Shown: in pieces, positions 54,870 to 64,000 of the stretch
Numbering within the stretch: position 1 is the stretch's first letter
How the letters are laid out: each line of letters opens with the position of its first letter
Source: Avena insularis
Lineage: Eukaryota; Streptophyta; Magnoliopsida; Poales; Poaceae
Direction: 5' to 3'
DNA: 64,000 nt
Assembly (NCBI GenBank): GCA_023614405.1
Contig: CM042691.1
Location: forward strand, 168,674,927 to 168,738,926
Notes under the pieces: model-generated
Database searches by the model: none
Told to the model about the DNA's origin: nothing
The model's input: only the letters and a program-made list of their open reading frames with translations
Translations under genes and position numbers: made by a program

Positions 54870-56691
54870 GGAGTTCCCCATGTTATACCTAGGTTGGATG
54901 CATGACTGGGTCCAAGAATGCACTAACCCTTGCATTGCCGAGGCCGCCGGCGGGTTTTGCCTTTTTTGGACAGCACCAAATAAAATTTAAAAAAATCATA
55001 AAATGCGAAAACAACTCCCGGAGCCCTTGCATGTGACCCACTTCCCTCATAAAATCATATGAAAGGCATACCCGGTCCTTTGGCACCCAAGGCACCACCA
55101 CGATGTCTATCGAGTGTGAGTTAACATGGCTTTCAACCCTAGATCCCCCCTCGCTACCCAGAACATGGAATCACTCCATGGATTGATGCCAAACTCGACA
55201 CCTTTCTCCATGTCGGCATCGCAAGCAACTTCTCCAACTAGATATTTCGTGGGGATTTATAGAAATCTTGACTTTCCATTTTCTGAACCCAAAAAACCGA
55301 TGTTTCCTAAAGGAGATGCAAGATTAGGGAGCGCCGAGGGCCCCGAGGAAATTTTCACTCATGCTACACCATGGTGCATGGCCATTCCCAGGAGGTGGAT
55401 ATTTATCTCGTGGTGCAAGTATATACTGTATTTTTGAGTTACGACCTAGTAAATGTTGTTTCTACCTGTAGGTACCCTATAAGACACTCCCCATTTTCAG
55501 GGAAAAATGGTTTGGGGTTCCCCATGGGGTACCTAGGCTAGATGCATGCCTGGTTCCAAGAATGCACCGACCATTGCTTTGCCGGGGCTACCGTCGAGTT
55601 TCACCGTTTTTTGGACAACGCCAAACAAAATCTAAAAAAATTATAAAAATGTGAAAAGATCTCTTGGAGCCCTTGCAGGTGACCCACTGCCCTCGTAAAA
55701 TCATAAGAAAGGCATACCATAGGTACCTAATGAGACACTCAATTTTCCTGAGTTACGTCCTGATAAATGCGGTTTCTAACCATAGGTACCTTATAAGACA
55801 CTCAATTTTTAGGGAAAAATGATTTTTGGTGCCCCATGGGGTACCTAGGTTGGATGCATGCCTAGGTCCAAGATTGGACCGCCCCTTGCGTTGCCGCAAC
55901 CACCGTCGGGTTTCGCTATTTTTTGGACATAACCAAACAAAATAAAAAAATCATAAAAATGAGAAAACAAATCTTGGAGCCCTTGCATGTGACCCAATGC
56001 CCTCATAAAATCATAATTAAGGCATACTAGGTCCTTTGGCACCCAAGGCACCACCAGGATGTCTATCAAGTGTGAGTTAACATGGCTTTCAACCCTAGAT
56101 CCCCCCTTTGCTGCCCAGAACACCTAGATCCCCTAACCCAACACCTAGCTCCCTCTTGGCATCACAATGCTACACAATGGTGCATGAACATTCCCGGGAG
56201 ATGGGTATTTATCTCGTGGTGCAGGCATATACTGTATTTTTCTTGACTTATGGCCTGGTAAATGTGGTTTCTAACTGTAGGTTCCATATAAGACACCCTC
56301 AATTTTGAGGGAAAAATGATTTGGGGTGCCCCATGGGGTACCTAGGCTAGATATATGCCTGGGTTCAAGATTGCACAAAACCTTGCATTGTCGGGGCCAC
56401 CAGCGGGTTTCGTCGTTTTTTTGGACAACAACAAACAAAATCTAAAAAATCATAAAAATGTGAAAAGATCTCTTGGAGCCCTTGAATGTGACGCACTGCC
56501 CTTATAAAATCATAAGCAAGTCATATGAGCTCCATTGGCACCCAAGGCACCACCGGGATGTCTTTTGAGTGTGAGTTAACATGGTTTTCAACCCTACATC
56601 CCCCTCGCTATCCAGAACATGGAACCACTCCATATATTGAGCGCAAAACCGACACCTAGCTCCCTCTCGGCATCACAAGCAACTTCTCCAA
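54870..56691. repeat. Satellite array, right block
   Basis: Continuation of the 640-bp monomer array: landmarks at 54885, 55530, 55841 and 56338. The interval 54885 to 55530 is a full unit (645 bp); the next ones (311 and 497 bp) carry deletions. The monomer split by the CACTA (29335 to 29967 plus 54873 to 54885) is also about 644 bp. The array is cut at 56691 by an Athila-type LTR. Confidence 0.8.
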
Positions 56692-58076
56692 ATATATGTC
56701 CAAAACGTATCTACTGTGCCGAACACTTTTGTTATTGTTTCTCCTCTAAACTTGTGATATTTGGATACAACTAACACGGACTGGCGCTGTTTTCAGCAGA
56801 ATTACCTTGGTGTCTAGTTTCTGTGCAAAAAATCAACTATCAGGAAAAATCCCGGAAAATATGCCAAATATCCTATTTCACCAGAAGACTCACGAAGCCA
56901 GAGTACGAGATGGAGGGGAGGCCTGAAAGGCCAACACCCCTTGTCGCGCGGATGGGCCCAGCCCGCGCCTAGAGGGGGTGTGGCTGCTCCAGGCACCCCC
57001 TCGGACTACCTCTTCGCCTATAAGATTCCTTCTGACCTAAAAACTCATGGGGGGTTCGACGTTTTTCCAGAAAGAGTTCCGCTGCACCGCCACCACCAGG
57101 GACCGCGATCAGGAACCAGAAACTCCGTCTGGCACCCTGTCGGGACGGGGAATTTGGAGAGGATCATCGCCATCGTCATCACCAACACCTCTCCATCAAC
57201 CATCCATGTTTCCCTCATCCATGAGTGAGTAATCCCCCGCTATAGGCTATGGGGATGGTAGGGATTGGATGAGATCTATCATGTAATCGAATAAGATTGT
57301 TACGGCATGGTGCCTAGTATCTCTATTAGTGCTATTTGACTTTGTTGCAACTTGTTGTGCTTAATGCTTGTCACTAGGGCCCGAGTGCCATGATCTCAGA
57401 TCTGAACTTATTATTGAATCATTATGATAGTATTGTTTGTGATCTTATCTGCAAGTTGCGTACACATATCATTGTACGGATCCAAAGGCCCCGAAGTGAC
57501 AGAAATTGGGACAACTTGAGGGGATCGCTGTGATGTGAGGATCACGTGTGTTTATGGAGTGTTAATGCTTTGCTCAGGTGCTCTATTAAAAGGAGTGACT
57601 TAATTTCTAGTAGTTCCCTTGAGGCCCCACTGCAATGGGCTAGCAGGACAAAAGATGTTGTGCAAGTTCTCATTGCGAGCACGTATGACTATATATGGAG
57701 CACATGCCTATGATTGTTCAGTACTTGGATTCTTATACTTATTTATCTGCATTTTCCCGAGTTCTTGAAGTTACATGTTTAGACTCGTCCATGCAAAGCC
57801 CATCCATCCATCCTGATGCCTACCGCGCTCATATACTACTGTTTGTTACTACTGTTACTATTGCTCTTGTTTTGTTGCTGTTGCTTTGCTTTTGCTACTG
57901 CCAAACTGTTGCTAATGATAAACTTCTGTGAGCAAGAACTATTTCCAGGTGCAGCTAAATTGACAACTCATTTGTTAAGGCTTGCAAGTATTATTTGGCT
58001 CCCCTTGTGTCGAATCAATAAATTGGGTAATACTACCCTCAAAACTGTTGCGATCCCCTGTACTTGTGGGTCATCA
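56692..58076 (+). repeat. 5' LTR of the Athila-lineage element (1385 bp)
   Basis: Starts near 56692 (degenerate end, then ATATGTCCAAAACGTATC) and ends TGTGGGTCATCA. The start is set by the loss of satellite homology after AACTTCTCCA. The TATA box CCTATAAG is at 57017-57024. Confidence 0.8.
57017..57024 (+). promoter_or_regulatory. TATA box of the Athila-lineage LTR
   Basis: CCTATAAG after CTCTTCG, same context as in the other Athila-type LTRs of the window. Confidence 0.5.
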
Positions 58077-58087
58077 AGTCTATTTTC

Positions 58088-58105
58088 TGGCACCGTTGCC
58101 GGGGA
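58088..58105 (+). other. Primer binding site (tRNA-Asp type)
   Basis: TGGCACCGTTGCCGGGGA, one base different from the site at 47917-47934; eleven bases after the LTR end. Confidence 0.8.
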
Positions 58106-58165
58106 GCACAACTTTATTTGTAAGTTTACTTGGATCTATTATTGTTCACTACTACTTCTTTCATC

Positions 58166-60092
58166 ATGGGGAAGTCTCGTGATGGAAAGTTCCCTATTTT
58201 ACCATCCACTACAAGAAGAGGTACAGTCCTAAACACCTTTGTTGCTCTTGATTCACCGTCTATTATAAGTAAGTTTGTTACACCACCACCACATACTAAT
58301 GCTACACACACTTCTACTACTGCTGAATCTGAAACTGATTTTGATACTCATGATGTTACTTCTACTGTGCTTGATGCGAGTGGTTCATTAGGTCCTTTCC
58401 TAGATGCTACTATGGCTAGTCTAGGAAATACAAAAACTCCTAGTGAAGACACTACTACACCTATTATCTCACCTGAGTCTACAGAGAGATGTGATATTAA
58501 TGATGGTTACGTTGAGTTTATTGATGAATTTATTGAGGAGTGCCGAAACACACATGGTGCTAGTGCTATTAAGAGTCTCCTTGAGAGACGTACCATTATT
58601 CCTAAACTATCCTATGATCCTAAGTTTGCCACCTCTCCCATAGATATTATAGATAAATATTATGATTTCTCTCTTAATTTATCCTATTTAGACGTTGTTG
58701 AGAAAAAATCTTTTTGTGGGACTGAAAATGAGAGTGTTGTGCCACATATGAATGAGCTTTCCACTATGAGTGCTTTATTCTCTGATGTTTTTAAGATGCA
58801 CAAGGACTTTGTTACTAAGATCTTCCATTTTTCACTAAAAGGAGACGCTAAAGCTTGGTTTAATAGACTACCTCCTAGTTCCATTGATAGCCCTGATTGC
58901 TTCTTTCTTCCAGAAAAATTTTCCTCCTAGTGCTAGACATGCTGCTTTGCAGAGACTTTTTGATTTTAAATAGGGAGAAGAAGAGAAATTACCTGAGTCA
59001 TTGACAAGGTTGTGTGCCTTGATTCATGCAAATCCTAGATGTCCATTACCTAAAAATGAGCTTCTTGGTATTTATTATAATAGACTAATTGATGATTCTA
59101 GGACATACCTAGATAGTTTTGCTAATTGTGTTTTCAGGAAAAAGAACTCCTATAGATGCTAAAGAATTAATGGCTAAAATAAGCAATAATTATAATGATT
59201 GGACTTCAACTGAGCTAAATACACCTGAGCCTATTACTCCTGAACCAGTTGTGCCTGAACTAGTTCCAACACCAACACCAAAGAAGAGTGGAGTAATTGC
59301 ATTAAATGATTAAGTGATGAAAGAAGCTAAGAAATATCTTAAGGAGAAACGTACTAGAGCTGAAGATGTGAAGAATCTACGTCCTATAGAAGAACTATTC
59401 CCCACTCATCTACTATTGAGGTACACTCTCTCCACTTTGATGAAGGTGATATTCCTTATGGTAAGCCTCCTGATCAATGCTTAGAGGAACTTGACACATT
59501 TATTGTTAAACAAGGTAATTTTAATAAAAAAGTTCAGAATCATTTATTGGAAAACTCTAGAGCTATTAATGAGTTTAAAGATATTGTGGAAAGAACTGCT
59601 AATGATATTAAAATTCTTTGTAAAGACTTCCAAATGGTTCAAACTCAAATTGATCAACTTGTTAAGGTACAAATGGATATGCTAGTTAATGCCTCAGGAG
59701 ATAAACATTCTTATGGAATTAGAACTAGGAGTGGTATAGCTACTCAAGATCCTTTATATCCTGAAGGACACCCTAAAATAATTGAGCAAGACTCTCAACA
59801 AGGTGAATGTAGTGGTAGTCCTCGTAAGAGAAAGAAAAAGAAACATAAAATAGTTGAGCAACCCTCTGAACCTGCTGTAGATCCTAATAGTATATCTGTC
59901 TCTGATGCTAAAACTGAGAGTGGTAATGATAAAAATGATGCTCCTGATAAGGAGGAAGTTGAGGAAGAACCTGATAAGCACACTAAGAACAATAGGTACA
60001 CTAAGGAAGATTTTATTGCTAAAAAACATGGTAGTGAGAGAGAACCTTGGGTGCTGAAACCTATGCCTTTTCCCAATAAGAAACACAAGTGA
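58166..60092 (+). pseudogene. Athila-lineage gag
   Basis: The start chosen is MGKSRDGKFPILPSTTRRG at 58166, the first good ATG after the primer site. The first piece (to 58930) ends in the capsid-like LKGDAKAWFNRLPPSSID. Homology continues in another frame (ARHAALQRLFDF, a stop near 58970, LPKNELLGIYYNRL), then 59119-59313, and a last piece (59547-60092) with QMVQTQIDQLVKVQMDM, TRSGIATQDPLYPEGHPK, a lysine-rich run and EREPWVLKPMPFPNKK. No zinc knuckle was seen. At least three frame breaks make it a pseudogene. Confidence 0.78.
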
Positions 60093-60122
60093 AAGGAGGA
60101 AGAACACTATAACAAGTTTTGT

Positions 60123-60773
60123 GTGTGGATGAAACCTTTATTTTTGCAAATTCCTTTGACTGATGATATTAAGTTGCCTCCTTATTCAAAGTATATGAAG
60201 GATATTGTCTCTAATAAAAGGAAGCTTCCTAATGAGGAAATTTCTACTTTTCTTGCTAATTATTCCTTCAACTGTAATGTTCCAAAGAAACTTGGTGATC
60301 CAGGTATACCAACTATTCCTTGCTCTATTAAGAACAATTATGTTAGAACTGCTTTATGTGATTTGGGAGTTGGAGTTAGTGTTATGGCATTTTCCCTCTA
60401 CAAGAGACTCCAGCTAGAAAAGTTGATACCAACTGATATATCTTTGCAAATGGCTAATAAGTCTACTACTATTCCTGTTGGTATCTGTGAGGATGTTCCT
60501 GTTCAAGTGGATCATAATTGCTTGGTTTTAACTGATTTTGTTGTGCTTGAAATGCCTGAAGATTATAATATGTCTATTATTCTTGGGAGACCTTTTCTTA
60601 ATACTGCAGGTGCTATCATCAATTGTAATCAAGGAAAAGTAACTTTTAATATTAATGACAAAGAGCATACTATCTATTTCCCCAAGAAGGTTGCTAAGAG
60701 CTATTGCCTGAATTCTAGTGAGAATATTGAGAGCATCAAGGTTGGAGAAATATATTCTCCCATTCCACAATAA
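60123..60773 (+). pseudogene. Athila-lineage aspartic protease, open frame
   Basis: The frame of 216 codons is open: KKLGDPGIPTIPCSIKNNY, the active-site region ALCDLGVGVSVMAF, DISLQMANKSTTIPVGICED and the flap/return region SIILGRPFLNTAGAIINC. In this lineage the catalytic motif is D-L-G-A/x rather than D-S/T-G. The protease cleaves gag in trans or cis. The stop before it (60090) separates it from gag, and no polymerase follows it. Confidence 0.78.
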
Positions 60774-61670
60774 AGTTTTGAAACTATTATGATTGGGACC
60801 ATTGCTATCAAGTTTGAGGTAACATAATCACTTTGTGGGATGCAAAGTTTTGTTTCATATAAGATTGTTTTGGTAACAAGACTTGATCAACCTTGTTAAC
60901 AAAAGGATTTTAATGAACAAAACAATGCTTTCACTATGGTTATACTTGCTCACTTTTACTTTTCTCCTTCTTAGTCTTTGCTCTTTCTCTTGTTAGATTT
61001 AGTTTTATTAGTCGTTTGCTTGCTAGAGTGTCTTAGAACTTCTGTAGTTTGGTTTTTATTTGCTTTTTGCTTCTTCTAAAAAAATCTTTTCTACGAGAAA
61101 ATCAATTTTCATACCCTGAAATTTGGCCAAAAATAAAGTTTCCCGAAAATCCTAGAAAATTCATATTAAATTTTTCCTCGAAAAAAGGGGTAGAGGGACA
61201 CCTGGAGTGGCCTAGGGGGATCCACCAGGCCAGCACACCCCCTGGTGGCGCGGCCAGCCCCAGGTGGTGCCTGGCATGCGTGTGGACCACCTGTGGCCCT
61301 CCAATATGCCTCCTCCCAGGCACCTTCTTTCTCTCTCCTGAAAACACCAGAAAACTTTCTCAAGATCGAGTTCTTGTTGCTCTTGCTCCCTATTATGATC
61401 TCCTTTCTTAGCCCATTTTGGAGGGATTGCTCCTTGGTATGTGCCTCCTCCGCTTGTCCAATTAGATTTGTTATTGGTAGATTGTATCTTGAGTATTTTG
61501 CTACTATAGGTGTTAGGTTGTGTGACCTTTCATGCTTGTTCTATGCTTAGAGATTACATTTTTATGCATGTGTATCCCTCTAGCAAGTTCCTATAGTAGT
61601 TTCTCATCATTTATCAACTTGGAAATCACTTGGTTTGATGTTTGTCTAAAAATTTCAAAAAAAAAGGGTC
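60774..61670 (+). other. Spacer between protease and extra ORF
   Basis: AT-rich except for a GC-rich block at 61190-61320, followed by a CT-rich stretch (61318-61410) like an untranslated leader. No coding pattern, and no clear TATA box. Confidence 0.5.
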
Positions 61671-62772
61671 ATGGACAACCACACCTTTGGTGAAATATTT
61701 GGAGTGATCCACCTAGGAGGGCAAGGCATTCAAGATCATCCTCACGAGCTAGGATCTCATACAATGAGGATCTCATTACACCTCGATTTGGTGACGAGGG
61801 AGATGAGGGGGATGCGCACCCTTCCACCTTTCCTTGTCCAACCTTTTTGCGGGCTTCTGGGATTCTCAATGATTTCCTAACCCTTGGTTCGGAGGGTTGG
61901 ATTAACGAGTTATATGCAGGATGAGAGTGTGCAGTATGCTACGCTCACTAAAACCTTTGTGGAGAGCTTCTCTTTTTCTAACAGCCTGTTCAAACCAGAT
62001 GTGTCTTTCAAAATCTATAACAGGCCTTACTCCATGATGTTGAAGAAGTTTTGTGAGATCTTGGGTATTGGTACAGCTGGGACAGTGAAGAAGATTCCAG
62101 CTCAACCAACTGATTTGTTGGACCTCTACCGCGGGATAAATAATGATGATGACCGTAGAGCCCAACGGGGAAAGATAAGAAATATTCAACTCCCAGCTAT
62201 CAGGTACTTTTCTTATTATCTTGCCACTAGTGTTCTTGGTAGGGAGAACACTAGAAATATTTCCAACTATCATTTGGCCTTCCTAGCTACTGCACTCAAC
62301 AATGAAACCAGGTACAATCTCTATTCTCTTATTGCTCGTCGCTTAGCTGGTAAGGGATCCATTTGGGGGAATTATTGCTGCACATGTTGTTGCTGCCTTA
62401 GACCTTGATGTTGATCCAAATGATACAGTTTTGGCTCTTCAGAGGCTTGATCTTGTTGCCATGAAAGTGCATCAGTTTGTCATTGCTGGCTCTACACTTG
62501 AGAGCCTACTTTATAGAATGTTGTTTACTAACGGGGAGGAGAGAGAGAGAGATCCCTCTGCCCCACACAACTTTGTTCAGTATTCCAAGGGACCTTTGTC
62601 ATGCTCCAAGGAGGAGATGGACGAGAAGTTGCGCATTCTTGGCTTCCATGGACACTATCAGGGGGACGTGCCCTCATACGACCCCTCTATGCACTACACA
62701 GGGGAGTCCTCAAGCTCGTACCCGGATGAAGGGGCCTCCTCGTCGTATTATGGTGGTGCACCTTCTTGGTAA
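61671..62772 (+). pseudogene. Extra ORF of the Athila-lineage element (ATHILA ORF1-like)
   Basis: The likely start is MDNHTFGEIFGV at 61671. Pieces: 61671-61880; 61884-62408 with YNRPYSMMLKKFCEILGIG, KIRNIQLPAIRYFSYYLA and FLATALNNETRYNLYSLI; a one-base frameshift near 62370 (GSIWGG); 62431-62772 with ALQRLDLVAMKVHQFVIAG and a serine/tyrosine-rich end SSYPDEGASSSYYGGAPSW. This resembles the ATHILA ORF-1 family of plant retrotransposons (from memory). It sits where other Athila elements have an env-like ORF; no signal peptide or membrane segment is visible. Function is unknown. Confidence 0.6.
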
Positions 62773-62806
62773 CCATGGAGTTGAGCCCCACTTAGGCCAA
62801 AAGCCT

Positions 62807-62822
62807 AAGCTTGGGGGGAGGT
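62807..62822 (+). other. Polypurine-like motif after the extra ORF
   Basis: AAGCTTGGGGGGAGGT; the same AAGCTTGGGG motif starts the repeats at 49381-49524. It is far from the 3' LTR, so it is not the final polypurine tract unless duplicated. Confidence 0.5.
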
Positions 62823-64000
62823 ATACCGACATCACACACATCTATATATCATGTCTCATCGGTTCTTTGTATATCCATTGTTTCGCGTTCGTTTTGGTTT
62901 TTGTTCCTTTTTTCCCAAAACACAAAAAATACCAAAAATATTTTCGATGTATCTCTTGGTTTGTTTCTTTGCTTTTTAGTTTTGGTTTCCCTTAAATAAA
63001 AAATCCAAAAAAGATTTTGCTTTTTTTTTGTTCTTGCTCTGTGTGTTTGCTTAAAAAAATCGAAAACACCAATAATATGTGTTGTTCTTCTTTGGTTTTG
63101 TGAAGTTATTTGTAGGGTTCAGCCGTCCTCAGTAGAGTTTGGTTTCATGTTATTATTCAAGCCACATAAGTGAAGGGTAATAATGAATATTAATACAACT
63201 TGAGGTGTGGTAAGAGGTTGTTAACGAACTCTATTTGTTTTCATTTTCGTACATATACTAATCATGGTGAGAATGCTTAGGCTATTCATGTAAGGTGTAT
63301 GTTATTTATGGATGCTTAGTAGTTCTTGCTTTCTTGTGATTAGCTCCAGCTTGCTAATAGTTTGTAGCATGTCATATGAGTGTTTGCTTGCATTGTTCTA
63401 TTCATAACTTGGTATGACATTGTGGTGTCCTCCTCTTAATGTTTCATGTTAATCGACTTGGCACATGCTCACGCATGCATATGACTAAACAATAGTCAGT
63501 AAGCCTCGATGATTTATTTTGCCTCGGAGTTCTTGTATCACTTTCTTGCCATAATTAGTCTTGTTTTGTTGTGAGCATGATTATGACAGCTATTTCTCTC
63601 TCGTTTGTCGCTCCCTCTGTATTGCTAGCCTTCACTTGCACTGAGTATGAGCTCTACCCGTGATTCCAACTCCCCAAAACCAATATTGTCAACAGTGTCC
63701 ACCATACCTACCTATTATCGTCATTTGCTATACACTGCTTATTCATTATGCCTTGTTTTCTTCCAAATAAAATGTTTGACTGGTTTGAGAAAGTTAGTTA
63801 GTAAAGCTCTCACGAACTTGATGGCACGCTTTATTCCTTGCACTTAATAAACCTGAACGATTGTGACTGTCCATGAAAGTTATATGCTTGCAAATTATAG
63901 GCTGGGAGTTAGCAGAACCGTGCTGTCATGGGGAAGGCTTTCCACACTTATGGATACATATGCAGTTGATATCATGCTCTTTTGTTGGCGGATGTCATCG
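62823..64000 (+). other. 3' non-coding region of the Athila-lineage element
   Basis: No coding pattern. From about 63430 onward it is homologous to 49930-50530 of the nested element: TTGGCACATGC, CCTCxATGATxATTT, TTGCTAGCC...ACTTG, CTCACGAACTT and GCTGTCATGGGGAA occur in the same order. Confidence 0.65.

Larger units (their letters stand above)
56692..64000 (+). mobile_element. Athila-lineage LTR retrotransposon, 5' LTR to 3' non-coding region
   Basis: LTR, tRNA-Asp-type primer site, gag, protease, an extra ORF and a long non-coding 3' region, with no reverse transcriptase or integrase between them. LTR and protein text resemble the Sabrina/WHAM type elements of Triticeae (from memory, not searched). 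The 3' LTR lies beyond the window. It is inserted in satellite DNA. Confidence 0.82.

Noticed and set aside
1..64000. Host protein-coding genes
   Set aside because: All recognisable protein text belongs to transposable elements; remaining long frames are antisense or compositional.

Overview
This window is a nest of transposable elements and satellite DNA from a large, repeat-rich plant genome. The element families point to a grass, most likely a Pooideae or Triticeae-type genome: Tekay/Del chromoviruses with about 4 kb LTRs, Tat elements with an archaeal-type RNase H and an antisense ORF, Athila-type LTRs with a tRNA-Asp primer site, a CACTA element with GTGGCGCAC-type subterminal repeats, and L1-type LINEs. 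The taxon is inferred from remembered family features, not from a search. I see no host gene, rRNA, complete tRNA or CRISPR array, and every long coding region is broken.

Left part (1-27277) is a nest of LTR retrotransposons. A plus-strand Tat element (RNase H/integrase at 1-1825; antisense ORF and 3' LTR at 15646-18232) is split by a minus-strand Tekay element (1826-14998) that carries ORF0, gag-pol, an iMet primer site and two LTRs. That element continues in tandem into a stub of a second copy (14999-15645). The Tat element itself sits in the gag of a plus-strand Tekay element (18233-26499). This in turn sits in an older, diverged Tekay-type LTR (26500-27277).

Middle part (27278-56691) is a tandem array of monomers of about 640 bp, split by a CACTA transposon of about 24.9 kb (29968-54869) with 14-bp terminal inverted repeats and a GGA target duplication. 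The CACTA genes read on the minus strand: a TNP2-type transposase (53830 to 43627), a second gene with Transposase_24-like and Ulp1-like parts (37168 to 31961), and a small ORF with an RNase H1 N-terminal-like domain (30791 to 30549). The CACTA was later hit by a non-autonomous Athila-type element (46404-53105), a 5'-truncated LINE (35144-36756) and a longer LINE (37814-41895). A 111-bp LINE remnant with a perfect 14-bp target duplication lies in the satellite.

Right part (56692-64000) is the 5' LTR, gag-protease, an extra ORF and the 3' non-coding region of another Athila-lineage element that runs out of the window.

The most unusual signal is a four-unit tandem array (30890-31682) inside the CACTA, each unit holding a 93-nt imperfect hairpin. 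The arms covary between units, and 20 of 21 arm mismatches become G:U wobbles if the RNA is made from the minus strand, the strand of the CACTA genes. This looks like a transposon-borne cluster of miRNA-like precursors.
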